A stretch of DNA of 32,584 nucleotides from Lachnospiraceae bacterium (GTDB lineage: Bacteria > Bacillota > Clostridia > Lachnospirales > Lachnospiraceae): NCBI GenBank assembly GCA_015057615.1, contig SVEA01000023.1, forward strand, positions 1 through 32,584, given 5' to 3'. Made by a program: the position numbers and the translations under genes. Below are positions 32,159 through 32,584 of this stretch, piece after piece. How positions within the stretch are numbered: the first letter of the stretch is position 1; the number at the start of each line of letters is the position of its first letter. The notes under the pieces are model-generated. The model saw only the letters and a program-made list of their open reading frames with translations, was not told the DNA's origin and made no database searches.

Positions 32159-32340
32159 CATTATCCTCATTTCTACGCGGCTTTTTGCGTATTATGAGTT
32201 TGCGGACGCCGCGTGGACACAAACTCTGCGGGACTACTAAAGCACCATGCAAACGATGCCGTCCCTTCTCCCATAGAATAATCTATAATTTGCATAATTC
32301 GGAATTCTCTCCCGCTTTAAAGCTTTAACGCTTTTACCGG
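32159..32340 (-). other. Long structured leader of the ABC operon
   Basis: No gene. On the minus strand there is a stem GGGAC/GTCCC (32265-32230) enclosing GCATC/GGTGC, and a second stem GAGTTTG/CAAACTC (32226-32196). The GCGTAGAAATGAGG motif follows. I recognise no riboswitch class and no T-box sequence. There is no terminator-like T-run before the start. Confidence 0.45.
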
Positions 32341-32344
32341 ATAA

Positions 32345-32373
32345 AGTGTAACACCAAAAGAGTACTAAGTCAA
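32345..32373 (-). promoter_or_regulatory. Promoter of the ABC operon
   Basis: On the minus strand TTGACT (32373-32368), exactly 17 nt, then TACACT (32350-32345). Confidence 0.8.
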
Positions 32374-32391
32374 CTGTTTTTTCTGAATTTT

Positions 32392-32436
32392 AATAAAAGC
32401 CTGCTCCGGTATAGGAAACCAGGGCAGGCTTTTATT
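32392..32436 (-). terminator. Terminator between the partial gene and the ABC operon
   Basis: AATAAAAGCCTGC pairs perfectly with GCAGGCTTTTATT around a 19-nt loop. It lies about 50 nt past the stop of the partial gene at the window end. Confidence 0.85.
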
Positions 32437-32487
32437 TTAAGGGATATTTCTACAAATCTATTTCTATATATTATTCCAGCTTTCTAT

Positions 32488-32584
32488 TTACTCGATCTTA
32501 ATCTTAAATACCACCGGATATTCGGAACGAATACCGCTTGTATTGATTTCAAGAGCCTCCTGTGTTCGATTCCAGTTAATTGCA
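32488..32584 (-). CDS. C-terminal end of an unidentified protein (partial)
   Basis: An open frame on the minus strand enters from beyond the window and stops with TAA at 32490-32488. The visible residues include NWNRTQEALEINTSG and end VVFKIKIE. The frame and the following terminator support a real gene end. The piece is too short to assign. Confidence 0.6.
   Translation of the reverse strand, partial: AINWNRTQEALEINTSGIRSEYPVVFKIKIE

Noticed and set aside
32159-32400. T-box or tryptophan leader before the TrpX-like gene
   Set aside because: No T-box sequence, specifier loop or leader peptide with tryptophan codons is visible, and no terminator precedes the start codon.
1-32584. tRNA genes or a CRISPR array
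   Set aside because: No T-loop-like segment with a matching acceptor stem and no regularly spaced direct repeats were found; the only regular repeat is the coding 30-bp array at 5965-6324.

Overview
The window looks like a chromosomal segment of a low-GC, spore-forming, anaerobic Firmicute, most probably Lachnospiraceae (a Lachnoclostridium/Anaerocolumna-like lineage). The evidence is a large Bacillus-type SRP RNA, SpmA/SpmB, an AbrB/SpoVT-type regulator, radical-SAM activases, strong AGGAGG ribosome binding sites, several GTG and TTG starts, and the gene order itself. This assignment is from family recognition and not from a database search. Almost all genes are on the minus strand.

Layout. 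1-2526: an unrecognised protein with a cyclic-nucleotide-binding-like domain. 2560-3150: a 299-bp inverted-repeat element and a run of hairpins. 3190-4084: SRP RNA and tadA, each with a good promoter. 4166-5454: an NrdG-like radical SAM activase and a GNAT acetyltransferase, on the plus strand. 5518-7209: a DUF6128-like protein whose linker holds exactly twelve decapeptide repeats. 7448-10987: a second copy of the element and carB without carA. 11470-13137: rsmA and tatD. 13241-16061: two small ORFs, then the AmmeMemoRadiSam genes (amrS and an amrB-amrA fusion). 16302-17060: a decayed family 2 glycoside hydrolase. 17067-18256: spmB and spmA. 18539-18796: an AbrB-type regulator on the plus strand. 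19052-26880: TPR/MORN protein, rsmI, trmN-like, ricT, holB, yaaR, guanylate-kinase-like protein and Orn/Lys/Arg decarboxylase. 26914-28779: a LacI-sensor/GGDEF protein. 29174-32158: a TrpXYZ-like ABC uptake operon. 32488-32584: the 3' end of another gene.

The block from the decarboxylase to rsmA follows the Bacillus subtilis origin-proximal order yaaO, tmk, yaaR, holB, yaaT, yabB, yabC, abrB, yabD, ksgA. The differences are that a guanylate-kinase-like protein replaces tmk, metS and rnmV are missing, and spmAB, a dead hydrolase and the AmmeMemoRadiSam genes are inserted. It therefore joins replication, rRNA/tRNA modification and sporulation-linked genes in one neighbourhood.

The most unusual signal is not a protein. 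Two families of short non-coding inverted-repeat elements with unrelated termini (about 205 bp and about 299 bp) share the same internal hairpin: an invariant CGTATTTTG loop on stems whose sequences differ but still pair. Nearly all full, deleted and relic copies lie just 3' of a stop codon. Two full copies lie between a stop codon and its terminator, and two shorter copies supply the TGA stop codon of the gene. I do not recognise this element. Further signals are a recurring leader motif before four genes, a near-identical 31-nt leader shared by carB and a small ORF, and a structured leader with duplicated pairing arms before yaaR.
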